Assembly: GCF_947503465.1 (NCBI RefSeq)
Contig: NZ_CANNDN010000001.1
Span: forward strand, 2,067,501-2,131,500
Source of the DNA: an uncultured Tateyamaria sp.
GTDB lineage: Bacteria; Pseudomonadota; Alphaproteobacteria; Rhodobacterales; Rhodobacteraceae
Length of the DNA: 64,000 bases
Reading direction: 5' to 3'
Shown: positions 25,251 to 33,130 of the stretch, piece after piece
Numbering within the stretch: position 1 is the stretch's first letter
Layout: each line of letters begins with the position of its first letter
The notes under the pieces: model-generated
The model's input: only the letters and a program-made list of their open reading frames with translations
What the model was told of the DNA's origin: nothing
The model's database searches: none
Made by a program: the position numbers and the translations under genes

Positions 25251-25534
25251 ACCGCCCTGATCTGTTGCGGACCCTTGACAGCGAGGCGTTCAATTTCGCC
25301 CCGCACTTCCAGTTCCAGTTTCACCGTGACCACGTGCCAACCCAGCTTGCCAAGGTCGGCAAGGGTCTGGTCATCCAGTCGGGACTGCACGGCCGCGTTC
25401 AGATCCTTGTAAAGGATCGGACCGTTTTCCAGCGCCCCAAGGATCGCCGCGCGCACCGCGTCAAACTTCCACACCGGGATGTTGGTGACCCCATCGCGCC
25501 CTTCGGCGGGGGTGCGGCACGCGACCTTGTCCAT
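25247..25534 (-). CDS. Small DUF6958-like protein
   Basis: The 95-residue cytosolic protein has the layout of DUF6958: a winged-helix-like fold with KFDAVRAAIL, a middle LNAAVQSRL helix and a closing strand pair around LGWHVVTVKLELEVRGEI. No enzymatic motif is seen. It sits one base after the cupin stop and overlaps the ligase start by 4 bases, so it is tightly co-translated. A regulatory or accessory role to the ligase is an inference from this coupling. Confidence 0.65.
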   Translation of the reverse strand: MDKVACRTPAEGRDGVTNIPVWKFDAVRAAILGALENGPILYKDLNAAVQSRLDDQTLADLGKLGWHVVTVKLELEVRGEIERLAVKGPQQIRAV

Positions 25535-25535
25535 G

Positions 25536-25916
25536 TCAGTTGGCCAGGACCGTCAACGGTTCGCCCTTGCGCACGACAAAGGTGGTGATCGCCACCATCG
25601 GTGCGTCGCCCACATTGGTCAGACCGCCATGCACCTGCCCCTCGGGGAAGTAGAGCGGCGTGCCCACCGCAAACTCGACGATATTGCCGTTGGGCGCTTC
25701 GGCCCGCGCATCCGTGACCACCACCGTGTGTTCATCGCCCGGATGGGTGTGCAGCGGAATGGTGGCCCCGACCGGCACCGTCAGACGAAACACAACCACC
25801 TCCATCGTGTCCGAGCCCGGCACATCAACGCGCCGGATTTCTTCGCGCGCAATCTCCTGCGCCCAGGCGGTGCCCGCCATCAGCAAGGCGATGCCAGTGA
25901 ATACAAGTCGCTTCAT
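25536..25916 (-). CDS. Exported cupin-domain protein
   Basis: The 126-residue product has a signal peptide (about 1-19, ending AWA-Q) and one cupin barrel. The metal-binding motif 1 is partly visible as PLHTHPGDEHTVVV (two histidines and a glutamate), and motif 2 as FPEGQVHGGLTN. A periplasmic metal-binding or binding-protein accessory role is likely, but no reaction can be named. It lies between livF and the ligase genes and is read in the same direction. Confidence 0.82.
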   Translation of the reverse strand: MKRLVFTGIALLMAGTAWAQEIAREEIRRVDVPGSDTMEVVVFRLTVPVGATIPLHTHPGDEHTVVVTDARAEAPNGNIVEFAVGTPLYFPEGQVHGGLTNVGDAPMVAITTFVVRKGEPLTVLAN

Positions 25917-25928
25917 CTTCGAACTCCC

Positions 25929-26753
25929 TCAGCTCAGCCACCGTTTGCGGCGGCGATAGGACCGCACGTCGCGAAAGGACTTGCGCCCTTCATCCGACAT
26001 GCCAAGGTAGAATTCCTTCACGTCCGGGTTCTCGCGCAACTCGGCCGCTGGGCCGTCCATCACCACGCGCCCGCTTTCGAGGATATAGCCGTAATGGGCA
26101 AAGCGCAGGGCGACATTGGTGTTCTGCTCGGCCAGCAGGAACGTCACGCCCTCATTCTCGTTCACCGACTTCACGATACCAAAGATCTGTTCGACCAGCT
26201 GTGGCGCCAGCCCCATCGACGGCTCGTCCAGCAGGATGGTTTCGGGCCGGGACATCAGCGCGCGGCCAATGGCCGTCATCTGCTGTTCGCCCCCCGAGGT
26301 GTACCCCGCCTGAGACTTCCGGCGTTCGCGCAAACGCGGGAAATAATCGTACACCATCTCAAGATCGGCAGCGACAGCCCCTTTGCCATCGCTGCGGGTA
26401 TAGGCCCCGGTCAGCAGGTTCTCCTCCACGGTCAGGTGCTCGAAACAGTGGCGCCCTTCCATCACCTGCACCACGCCGCGCTTGACCAGGTCGGCGGGGT
26501 CCTTTTCGGCTGTGTTCTCGCCGTTGTGCAGGATCGACCCCTTGGTCACCTCGCCGCGCTCGCTTGCCAACAGGCCCGAGATTGCTTTCAACGTCGTTGT
26601 CTTGCCCGCGCCATTGCCCCCCAGCAGGGCCGTGATGCCCCCTTTGGGCACCTTCAGCGACACGCCTTTCAGCACAAGGATCACGTGGTTGTAGATCACC
26701 TCGATATTGTTGACGTCCAGAACGGTGTCAGTCTGCGTCTCGGCATCCAGCAT
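25929..26753 (-). CDS. livF: ABC transporter ATP-binding protein, LivF-like
   Basis: This 274-residue ATPase is the LivF-type partner of a branched-chain amino acid/amide (HAAT) importer. Walker A GGNGAGKTT, the signature SGGEQQM and Walker B ILLDEPSMGL are all present. The C-terminus carries an extra basic tail (SYRRRKRW). In this gene context the importer more likely carries an aromatic or other carboxylate. Confidence 0.95.
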   Translation of the reverse strand: MLDAETQTDTVLDVNNIEVIYNHVILVLKGVSLKVPKGGITALLGGNGAGKTTTLKAISGLLASERGEVTKGSILHNGENTAEKDPADLVKRGVVQVMEGRHCFEHLTVEENLLTGAYTRSDGKGAVAADLEMVYDYFPRLRERRKSQAGYTSGGEQQMTAIGRALMSRPETILLDEPSMGLAPQLVEQIFGIVKSVNENEGVTFLLAEQNTNVALRFAHYGYILESGRVVMDGPAAELRENPDVKEFYLGMSDEGRKSFRDVRSYRRRKRWLS

Positions 26754-26824
26754 GGGCCACCTTCATTGTTCCAAAAATATGCAAGTTCCCGGCGGCAACG
26801 CGTGCTGCCGCCGGGTCATAGGCC

Positions 26825-28099
26825 TCAGCAGCCCGCTTCGATGCCGTTTTCGCTGGCATAGGCGGCGCTGTCTTCGTCGATCAGGGGCTGGATCACGTCC
26901 ATGTCCGTTTCCGCGAATTCAGAGATCAGCGACCATGTGCCCGAGGACGCATCCCACTGGGTCATGCCGATCAGGCCCGGACCCCCGTGGTTTTCGCACG
27001 ACACGCTAAAGGACGGACCAAAGCCGGGCAGACCAAGGTCGGTCATCTTGGCTTCGGTGATCTCCAGCGCTTCCATGCCGTCGCGCATCATGGCCGGTGT
27101 GATGTCGGCCACGCCGTGGATGTCCTGTGCGGTCTTGGCAGCCTCGGCCGCCAGCATCGCGGCATAAAGACCGCGGTTATACAGCACCGTACCGATCTGG
27201 TCGCCGGCACCTGCGGCGAGGCCCTTGTCAACCACATGCTCCTGGATGTCGTCGAAGATGGGGAAGTCGCTGCCCACACCGTGGAATGTCAGCGCCTTGT
27301 AGCCATTGGCCGCGTCACCCGCGGGCAGCACGTCGTTTTCAGACCCCGACCACCAGATGCCGATGAAGTTTTCCATCGGATACCGGATGTTGGCTGCTTC
27401 CTGGATCGCCACCTGGTTCATCACACCCCAGCCATACATGATGACATTGTCGGGACGCTCACGCCGGATCTGCAGCCACTGCGACTTCTGCTCCTGACCG
27501 GGGTGATCCACGGCCACCAGCATCAGCTCGAACCCGTGCTTTTCCGACAGCTCTTCGAGCGTACGGATCGGTTCCTTGCCATAGGCGGAGTTGTGGTACA
27601 CGAGCGCGATCTTCTTGCCCGCGATGTCGCCCTGGCTCATCAGGTAGTTGATGGCGCCCGACGCCCCATTCCAGTAATTGGCGGGATAGTTGAACGTGTG
27701 GCTGAAGACCGAGCCATTGGCGGCGGATGTCCGGCCATAGCCCATGGTGTGCATGGGGATGTTGTCGGCGGTCGTCTTGGGGATCAGCTGGTAGGTGATG
27801 CCGGTCGACAGCGGCTGGTACACCAGTGACCCTTCGCCCTTGGTGGACTCGTAGCATTCCACACCCTTTTCGGTGTTGTAGCCCGTCTCGCATTCCAGAA
27901 CGCGTGTCGCCACGCCGCCGATACCACCGTCCCGCTCGTTCAGCAGGGTGAAATAGTCGGCATAGCCATCCGCAAAGGGGATGCCTCCGGCCGCATATGG
28001 GCCCGTGCGGTAGCTGAGCGACGGGAACACGAGGTCCGCCATCACGGGGCTTGCCGCCATCATGGTTGCGACGGCGTAGGTGCCTAGTTTCATCTTCAT
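26825..28099 (-). CDS. ABC transporter periplasmic substrate-binding protein, LivK-like
   Basis: The 424-residue protein has a signal peptide (about 1-21, ending VMA-D) and a type I periplasmic binding fold, as in LivJ/LivK and the amide-urea-aromatic family. Segments such as LSYRTGPYAAGG, NERDGGIGG and VYHNSAYGKEP are typical of the HAAT family. GGGAGGAAACACCG precedes the ATG. The ligand is unknown; its neighbours code for acyl-CoA ligases. Confidence 0.93.
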   Translation of the reverse strand: MKMKLGTYAVATMMAASPVMADLVFPSLSYRTGPYAAGGIPFADGYADYFTLLNERDGGIGGVATRVLECETGYNTEKGVECYESTKGEGSLVYQPLSTGITYQLIPKTTADNIPMHTMGYGRTSAANGSVFSHTFNYPANYWNGASGAINYLMSQGDIAGKKIALVYHNSAYGKEPIRTLEELSEKHGFELMLVAVDHPGQEQKSQWLQIRRERPDNVIMYGWGVMNQVAIQEAANIRYPMENFIGIWWSGSENDVLPAGDAANGYKALTFHGVGSDFPIFDDIQEHVVDKGLAAGAGDQIGTVLYNRGLYAAMLAAEAAKTAQDIHGVADITPAMMRDGMEALEITEAKMTDLGLPGFGPSFSVSCENHGGPGLIGMTQWDASSGTWSLISEFAETDMDVIQPLIDEDSAAYASENGIEAGC

Positions 28100-28133
28100 C
28101 GGTGTTTCCTCCCTATGGTTTTATCCGATGTGT

Positions 28134-28188
28134 GGTGCGCGCACAGCGCACACCCTACGGTGTAGGGTGCGCATTCATTGCGCACCAT
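28134..28188. repeat. Compound hairpin repeat between livM and livK
   Basis: Two stems are adjacent: GCGCACACCCTAC with GTAGGGTGCGC (a 2-base bulge), then GTGCGCA-TTCAT-TGCGCAC, which share their GGTGCGC arm. This resembles extragenic palindromes I recall from Rhodobacterales genomes (TGCGCAATGAATGCGCACCC type). In this operon it could give differential stability to the livK message. Confidence 0.65.
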
Positions 28189-28198
28189 TGGCCGGCCC

Positions 28199-29275
28199 CT
28201 AATGCGGGAACGGCCACAATCTCAATTTCTCCTTGGCCACGCGCCACAGCTGCGCCAGCCCGTGTGGCTCCAGGATCAGGAACAGGATGATCAGGCCGCC
28301 CACGATCACAAGCTGGAAATGCGCCACGATGTCCGTGGGCCACCCCAACACGTCCACGCCCACGATCTTGAGGACAACAGGCAGCACCACAAGAAAGGCC
28401 GCGCCCGCGAAGGACCCGAAGATGGACCCAAGGCCGCCGATGATGATCATGAACAGCACAAGGAACGATTTGGTGATGCCGAACACCTCGCCCACCTCGA
28501 CCGCGCCCAGATAGACGGCAAAGAACAAGGCACCCGACACGCCGACAAAGAAGGACGACACGGCAAAGGCCGTAAGCTTCGCACGCAGCGGGTTCACCCC
28601 GATGATCTCGGCCGCAATGTCCATGTCGCGGATCGCCATCCACTCGCGCCCGATGGACCCGCGCGTCAGGTTGCGGGCCAGAATTGCGGCCCCCACGGTG
28701 AAGACCAGGCAGAACAGATAGGTGGCCCAGGCTTCGGTATTGGGGCCTGTCACTTCGATCCCGAACACGGCGCGCTCAGGTGCGTTGATCTGGCCCGAAG
28801 CCGAGTAGTTGTAGAACCACGACACCTTGTTGAAGAGCCACACCAGAAAGAATTGCGCGGCCAGCGTCGCCACGGCCAGATAGAACCCCTTGATGCGCAA
28901 GGACGGCAGGCCAAACAGCGTACCGACGACGGCCGTGATCCCACCCGCGAGGATCACATGGAAAAAGATGTTCACATCCGGAAAGGCCGTCATCAGCTTG
29001 TAACAGGCATAGGCCCCCACGGCCATGAACCCCCCGGTCCCAAGGCTGACCTGCCCGCAATATCCGGTCAGAATGTTCAGCCCGATGGCCGCGATGGCGT
29101 AGATCAGAAACGGCAGAAAGATCGAATTGACCAGATAATCCGTCATCACGAAGGGCATGACCAACAGGGCCACGGCCAGCACGACATAGTACCGATAACG
29201 GTCGAACCTGATCGGGAACGTCTGGCTATCCTGCGGATATGTCGTCGAAAAATCGCCCGCCTCACGATAGAACAT
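28199..29275 (-). CDS. livM: ABC transporter permease, LivM-like
   Basis: The 358-residue inner-membrane protein has about 9-10 helices and the LivM signature: NILTGYCGQVSLGTGGFMAVGAY in the first third and the cytosolic coupling loop REWMAIRDMDIAAEIIGVNP. It pairs with the LivH-like permease encoded upstream in the same cluster. GGAGCAAACTG precedes the ATG. Confidence 0.94.
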   Translation of the reverse strand: MFYREAGDFSTTYPQDSQTFPIRFDRYRYYVVLAVALLVMPFVMTDYLVNSIFLPFLIYAIAAIGLNILTGYCGQVSLGTGGFMAVGAYACYKLMTAFPDVNIFFHVILAGGITAVVGTLFGLPSLRIKGFYLAVATLAAQFFLVWLFNKVSWFYNYSASGQINAPERAVFGIEVTGPNTEAWATYLFCLVFTVGAAILARNLTRGSIGREWMAIRDMDIAAEIIGVNPLRAKLTAFAVSSFFVGVSGALFFAVYLGAVEVGEVFGITKSFLVLFMIIIGGLGSIFGSFAGAAFLVVLPVVLKIVGVDVLGWPTDIVAHFQLVIVGGLIILFLILEPHGLAQLWRVAKEKLRLWPFPH

Positions 29276-29401
29276 CAGTTTGCTCCTTCCAGGGGCTGCA
29301 TGGTGAATGTGCCCTTAACCATCCGTTCGGATTTCGTCGTTTTGCCACATTTCCCGACCCGACCCATGGCACACTGGGCCCGGGTAAATGGAGTGGGATC
29401 T

Positions 29402-29728
29402 ATGACCGCAATTCTGGACGACATCCGTCGTCTCGAGGCCGCGCATGCGCGGGGTGAGTTGAGCGCCGTCGACCTGGCGGCAAAAAAGGCAAAGCTGTTC
29501 GAGGCGATACCGGACGCGGACGACGTATATGTCGAAGCGCCCGCGCGCGTGCCACCACGGCGGGCGCAATCCCGGCTGGGACAAACGCTACTGTTGTGCC
29601 TGTTTGTCCTGACGCTGTGTGCGGGGACAACCATCGTTCTGACGGGGGACCTGATGCTGGCGACGACATTGTCGATCACCGTGCTGGCCGCGTTGACGGT
29701 CACGATGTTCCGCCAGCTGGACGGATAG
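29402..29728 (+). CDS. Small SHOCT-like membrane protein nested in the liv cluster
   Basis: The 108-residue product lies on the opposite strand to the liv genes around it. Its N-terminus (ILDDIRRLEAAHARGELSAVDLAAKKAKLFEAI) resembles the SHOCT-type short helical motif often found at protein ends, and the C-terminal third has two adjacent membrane helices. GGAGTGGGATCT precedes the ATG at 29402, which supports translation. The function is unknown. Confidence 0.65.
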   Translation: MTAILDDIRRLEAAHARGELSAVDLAAKKAKLFEAIPDADDVYVEAPARVPPRRAQSRLGQTLLLCLFVLTLCAGTTIVLTGDLMLATTLSITVLAALTVTMFRQLDG

Positions 29729-29794
29729 GCTGCGAAGGTTCCCGGGTGGGCGGGTCTCGTTGGACGCAGGCCAACGGGGTCGTCCGCGCGGGGA

Positions 29795-30826
29795 TCACAC
29801 ACGTTCAATGATCTTCTCCCCGAACAGGCCCTGCGGGCGGAACACGAGGAAGATCAGCGCCAGCACGTAGGCAAACCAGTTCTCGGTCGCGTTCATGGTA
29901 AAGCCGAACAGCGCCCCGGCAAGGTCGCCCGAGGACATGAAGAACTCGAACAGCTTCTCTCCGACACCGATGATCAGCCCGCCGACAATGGCGCCCGGGA
30001 TCGACGTGAACCCGCCCAGCATCAGCACCGGCAGGGCCTTGAGCGCGATCAGCGACAGCGAAAACTGCACGCCCGATTTCGCGCCCCACATGATGCCCGC
30101 GACCAGCGCCACGAAACCCGCCACCGACCACACCAGGATCCAGATATAGTTCAGCGACACACCCACGGACAACGCCGCCTGGTGGTCATCCGCCACGGCC
30201 CGCATCGCGCGCCCCTGCTTGGTGTATTGCGAAAAGATCACCAGCGCCGTCACCAACAAGATCGCGATGATCGTCGCCGTGATGTCCAGATTGTCGATGA
30301 AGAACCCGTAGCCAAACAGGTTGAACGTCGCCTCGTCGATGGCAAGGTTGATACCCTGCGGCAGGCACGTGCCCTCGGCCAGGCACACGTCCAGCTTCTT
30401 GATCTCGGACCCCCACATCAGGTCGGCCACGCCTTCCAGCAGATAGGCGAGCCCGATGGTCGCCATGAACAGGATGATCGGTTCTTGCCCCACCAGATGC
30501 TTGAAGATGAACCGCTGCACCATCCAGGCCAGCCCGATCATCACCACGACAGTCAACAGAATGGCGAGGATCGAATGCACCTCCCACCCGAAATAGTGGA
30601 TATCAGTGCCAAAAATGGCGTTGATCAGGTGGGCAAAGGGCACCTGCCCGTTCTGGATGCCCACCAGCGTCATCGCGGCAAAGAGCGCCATGACCCCTTG
30701 CGCAAAGTTGAAGATACCGGACGCCTTGAAGATCAGGACAAAACCCAGCGCCACAAGGGCATAAAGCACCCCGGCCATGAGGCCGTTCAGGAACACTTCG
30801 CTGGCATAGATCAGTTGTTCAGACAT
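29795..30826 (-). CDS. livH: ABC transporter permease, LivH-like
   Basis: The 343-residue permease has about 8 helices and the LivH features ALVALGFVLIFKASGIFNFAQG near the N-terminus and GRAMRAVADDHQAALSVGV in the coupling loop. The ATG at 30826 is preferred, with GGGAGG about 8 bases upstream; a TTG lies just before it. It heads the part of the cluster that continues, after the nested plus-strand gene, with livM, livK and livF. Confidence 0.94.
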   Translation of the reverse strand: MSEQLIYASEVFLNGLMAGVLYALVALGFVLIFKASGIFNFAQGVMALFAAMTLVGIQNGQVPFAHLINAIFGTDIHYFGWEVHSILAILLTVVVMIGLAWMVQRFIFKHLVGQEPIILFMATIGLAYLLEGVADLMWGSEIKKLDVCLAEGTCLPQGINLAIDEATFNLFGYGFFIDNLDITATIIAILLVTALVIFSQYTKQGRAMRAVADDHQAALSVGVSLNYIWILVWSVAGFVALVAGIMWGAKSGVQFSLSLIALKALPVLMLGGFTSIPGAIVGGLIIGVGEKLFEFFMSSGDLAGALFGFTMNATENWFAYVLALIFLVFRPQGLFGEKIIERV

Positions 30827-30881
30827 CAAAGTGCCTCCCTTTGGCGTTTCGGCCGATCAGAACTCTGGAACACAGGCCGTA

Positions 30882-31469
30882 TCATTTCACCGCCACCCCC
30901 ATCAGGTCCGCCGTATGGTCCCTGAGCGGCTGGTAACTCACCCGCAACCGCGTCAGCCCCTCGAACGTCAGGTTCCAGTTCAGCGTGATTTCGGTCACCC
31001 GCCCGTCCCGGCGCGGCGCCGCCAGGAATGCGGCGGCATAGGCGCGGTCCATCGTGACCCGGCTGACCGGTTCGAACCCCGTGGTTGACACGAACCGTGC
31101 GCCTGCCCCATCGCGCCATGCGTTGAACGCAAGCAGCAGTTCGGAATAGCTCAGCCCGTGACTGATGATCTCGCAGGCCGGTTCGTCGTACATGAACACG
31201 ACCAGCGTATTGGCCAGGTCCGTTTCCTGATAGCCCAGCGCATATGAATTCAGCGTGCTCTCGAAATACCGCCGGAAGGTGCGCGGGATCGGCATGATGT
31301 CCTGCGGCGACAGGCTCGCTGGGTCCTCAAGATAGGGCAGGCAGCGGGTTTCGATCACGTCGCACAGGCCCGCCATGCCCGGCTGCGCCGCATCGCAGAT
31401 CGCGGGTTCTTCCGCCAACGCGGGACCGGCCCAGAGAGCCGCGCATATGGCCAGCCCCCTAACTCTCAA
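30882..31469 (-). CDS. Exported hypothetical protein in the liv cluster
   Basis: The best reading is a TTG start at 31469, with GGAG 7 bases upstream, overlapping the end of the previous gene. It gives a 195-residue protein with a signal peptide (ending ALA-E). The mature part has cysteines in ICDAAQPG, GLCDVIETRC and EPACEII that could pair as disulfides. No family was recognised. The position between LivG and LivH suggests an accessory to the importer, perhaps in ligand capture; this is inference. Confidence 0.6.
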   Translation of the reverse strand: MRVRGLAICAALWAGPALAEEPAICDAAQPGMAGLCDVIETRCLPYLEDPASLSPQDIMPIPRTFRRYFESTLNSYALGYQETDLANTLVVFMYDEPACEIISHGLSYSELLLAFNAWRDGAGARFVSTTGFEPVSRVTMDRAYAAAFLAAPRRDGRVTEITLNWNLTFEGLTRLRVSYQPLRDHTADLMGVAVK

Positions 31470-31938
31470 GATCCGTCTCCAACACGCGGTAGACGACACC
31501 CTGCCCGTCAATGGACGCCTCGACATGCACCTGCGGTTCGATCCATGCGTCACTGACCAACATGCCCGCCTCCGGCACATAGATCTGGCGCCGCGTGACA
31601 TCGGCCACCCAATCCAGATAGGCAACGTCCAGCATGTCCGCACCAAGCTCATGCACGGCACAGGCCCGGTTGCCGTCGTCGGGGGCCGCATCCAGCACCA
31701 GCAGCAGGCCGTCCACCGCGGCAAAGACCAGTTCGGCGTCGCGCATCTGGTCCGCAAGCTGCTGCGCCAAGCCGTCCGTCACCGGCTCTGTCAGGTGTTC
31801 ATATGGGTCGAGGCACCGCGCCTGAAACATGTTCCACGCCGCCCCGGCCTGCGCGGCACCGGCAAGCGCAAGGCACACAAGCGGTGCACAGGCTGTGCAC
31901 AGGGTGTGTACGCGTTGTGCATGCCGGTTTTCAGTCAT
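31459..31938 (-). CDS. Exported hypothetical protein overlapping livG
   Basis: The 159-residue product begins with a long signal peptide (about 1-33, ending AQA-G), and the mature part starts AAWNMFQARCLDPYE. The ATG at 31938 overlaps the livG stop by 8 bases, and the 3' end overlaps the next exported protein gene. No family was recognised. It may be a pseudo-paralogue or partner of its downstream neighbour, as both are periplasmic and of similar size. Confidence 0.65.
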   Translation of the reverse strand: MTENRHAQRVHTLCTACAPLVCLALAGAAQAGAAWNMFQARCLDPYEHLTEPVTDGLAQQLADQMRDAELVFAAVDGLLLVLDAAPDDGNRACAVHELGADMLDVAYLDWVADVTRRQIYVPEAGMLVSDAWIEPQVHVEASIDGQGVVYRVLETDLES

Positions 31939-32749
31939 GGGACACCCCAAGATAGGCGTCGATCACATCCTGATTGTTGCGCACCTCGTCCGGGCTGCCA
32001 TCACCGATCTTCTTGCCGTAATCCATCACCACGACGCGGTCCGACAGGTCCATCACGACGCCCATGTCATGTTCGATCAGGGCGATGGTGGTGCCAAATT
32101 CGTCATTCACATCAAGGATAAAGCGGCTCATGTCCTCTTTTTCCTCGACGTTCATCCCCGCCATGGGTTCGTCCAACAGCAAGAGCGACGGCTCGGCCGC
32201 CAGCGCGCGCGCCAGTTCGACCCGCTTTTTCAAACCATAGGGCAACCGCGCGACAGGCGTTTTGCGGATGGCCTGGATCTCCAGGAAATCAATAATCTTT
32301 TCAGCAACTTCCCGGTTGGCCGTCTCTTCGGCCTCGGCCTTGCCCTTCCAGATCGCCTGACCAAACAGTCCCGTCTTCATATGGGTCAGCCGCCCGGTCA
32401 TCACGTTGTCCAGAACGGTCATGCCTTCGAAAAGGGCGATGTTCTGGAACGTCCGGGCAATCCCCTGCCGCGCGACTTCAAACGGCTTCATCGGTGGGCG
32501 CGGCGCCCCCTTGTAGTACACCTGCCCCTCCTGCGGGATGTAAAAGCCGGAAATCACATTCAGCATCGACGACTTGCCAGCGCCGTTCGGGCCGATAATC
32601 GCCCGGATCTCGCCCTCGCGAATATCGAACGAGATATCCTTGATCGCCTCAACCCCACCAAATCGCAGGGTAATATTGCGCATCTCCATGACAACGCCCC
32701 CGATCTTGCGACCGTCGGCTGTGACGTATCCTTCGGCCTGATCAAGCAT
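31931..32749 (-). CDS. livG: ABC transporter ATP-binding protein, LivG-like
   Basis: The 272-residue ATPase has Walker A GPNGAGKSS, a degenerate signature region (ARLPYGLKKRVELARAL, where LSGG is normally expected) and Walker B LLLLDEPMAGMN. It completes the liv-type importer with LivF, LivH, LivM and the binding protein. GGAGG 6 bases before ATG 32749 fixes the start. Confidence 0.94.
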   Translation of the reverse strand: MLDQAEGYVTADGRKIGGVVMEMRNITLRFGGVEAIKDISFDIREGEIRAIIGPNGAGKSSMLNVISGFYIPQEGQVYYKGAPRPPMKPFEVARQGIARTFQNIALFEGMTVLDNVMTGRLTHMKTGLFGQAIWKGKAEAEETANREVAEKIIDFLEIQAIRKTPVARLPYGLKKRVELARALAAEPSLLLLDEPMAGMNVEEKEDMSRFILDVNDEFGTTIALIEHDMGVVMDLSDRVVVMDYGKKIGDGSPDEVRNNQDVIDAYLGVSHD

Positions 32750-32831
32750 GGGCTGCCTCCATCGTCCGCGAGTTAAGCAGGACATTAACCATTTTCTGCG
32801 CAAGCTCGGGACACAACTCGGAGGGGTCCCA

Positions 32832-33026
32832 ATGTTTGACGCACTTGAACGCCGCTACTTGCTGAAACTCGCATTCGACTGCCGCCGCAAGGGGCTGAGT
32901 GCTGCGGAAACGCGCCAGGTCATGCGCCGGAACATCGGCCATTTCACCGGCGACAACCGTCTGATCTGCGCGGTGCGGCACGTGTTCGGGGATGCGGGCA
33001 CAAATCCCATTCACTTTGCCAGGTAA
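32832..33026 (+). CDS. Small basic hypothetical protein
   Basis: The 64-residue frame starts with ATG at 32832, with GGAGGGG at ideal spacing. The product is basic and probably helical (MFDALERRYLLKLAFDCRRKG). It lies on the strand opposite to its neighbours. No family was recognised. Confidence 0.5.
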   Translation: MFDALERRYLLKLAFDCRRKGLSAAETRQVMRRNIGHFTGDNRLICAVRHVFGDAGTNPIHFAR

Positions 33027-33130
33027 ACTCCCCCCGGAGGGCCGGTCGGCCATCCACGCCGTCGCGCCGGGCCAGGCACCTCGCGGGATGGTGGGTGGGG
33101 CGATGCCCGAAGGGCGAGCGTCACGCATCA

